Shown one piece after another: positions 26,582 to 26,634 of a stretch of 26,634 bases of DNA (positions are counted from its first letter, which is position 1; every line of letters begins with the position of its first letter). This DNA comes from a virus. The notes below the pieces were generated by a model, which worked only from the letters and a program-made list of their open reading frames with translations, ran no database searches and was not told the origin of the DNA. Where the stretch lies: positions 1-26,634 of the IMG/VR virus record IMGVR_UViG_3300026510_000089; one strand, given 5' to 3'. The translations under genes and the position numbers were made by a program.

Positions 26582-26634
26582 CTTCTATATGGTTTCCATT
26601 AGGTTAGATATTAACTATACAATCTTATTATAGT

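Larger units (their letters stand above)
26174..26634. repeat. 461-bp palindrome with perfect 121-bp outer arms, reaching the window end
   Basis: Bases 26174-26294 are the exact reverse complement of 26514-26634 (centre 26404). Inward, the 61-base halves 26295-26355 and 26453-26513 match at 34 positions by hand alignment. A second perfect 12-base arm follows (AGCTCGTTATTT at 26356-26367 with 26441-26452), in the same register. The central 73 bases are not paired in register. Because the window ends at the arm's last base, the true arms may be longer. No reading frame worth calling lies here. Confidence 0.95.

Noticed and set aside
26174-26634. Invertible DNA switch flanked by inverted repeats
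   Set aside because: No tyrosine or serine recombinase gene is in the window, and the interior is itself partly palindromic in the same register, which an invertible cassette would not need. Not fully excluded.
26174-26634. Insertion sequence or MITE with terminal inverted repeats
   Set aside because: No transposase and no target-site duplication can be seen. The right flank is outside the window, and arms this long relative to the interior are unlike typical MITEs.
25776-26634. tRNA or other structured RNA gene in the gene-free right end
   Set aside because: No cloverleaf, T-loop or conserved RNA motif was found. The stems present are explained by the palindrome and the tandem repeats.

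Overview
This window looks like part of the genome of a head-tailed virus, or a provirus or extrachromosomal relative of one, that infects a strictly anaerobic archaeon. A methanogen such as a member of the Methanococcales or Methanobacteriales is the likeliest host (inference). The reasons are: very AT-rich DNA; ribosome binding sites that are almost always GGTGAT, three to five bases before the ATG; archaeal BRE/TATA-like promoters; an oxygen-sensitive class III ribonucleotide reductase; archaeal or virus-type replication proteins (family B DNA polymerase, PrimPol-helicase, ATP-dependent ligase, Hjc-like resolvase); and a tail gene cluster with a very long tape measure protein. No capsid, portal, terminase or integrase gene is in the window, so the head module must lie outside it, probably to the left.

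Layout. Bases 1-10458 form a rightward tail/structural module: the end of a beta-rich structural protein, a small four-cysteine protein in the slot where tail chaperones usually lie, the 2064-residue tape measure protein, a baseplate-hub N-terminal-like protein, a large protein with a hub-like C-terminus, and a small tail-completion-like protein. Bases 10448-25775 form a leftward DNA replication module that meets the tail module tail-to-tail with an 11-base overlap. In transcription order from the right it encodes a putative ssDNA-binding protein, NrdD, an unknown protein, a winged-helix regulator, a DNA polymerase B split into exonuclease and polymerase halves, a small membrane protein, an ATP-dependent DNA ligase, a Cas4/RecB-like nuclease fused to an SF2 helicase, a PrimPol fused to an SF2 helicase, a metallophosphoesterase, an unknown protein and a Holliday-junction-resolvase-like nuclease.

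Bases 25776-26634 carry no recognisable gene and are the most unusual part. A 64-bp unit is tandemly repeated 3.8 times (25805-26047), and each unit contains a BRE/TATA-like element. It is followed by a 461-bp palindrome centred on 26404. The palindrome's outer arms are perfect for at least 121 bp, and it runs exactly to the last base of the window. Its interior is partly mispaired but stays in register, which is what would be expected from reading through an incompletely paired hairpin end of a linear genome. A palindromic origin or an assembly fold-back are the main alternatives.

Together the leftward genes could supply most of a self-sufficient replisome: priming, unwinding, synthesis, ligation, nuclease processing, junction resolution and dNTP supply. 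The repeats and palindrome upstream of all of them are the obvious candidate for an origin or telomere on which that machinery acts. Function calls rest on motifs read by eye; no database search was possible.
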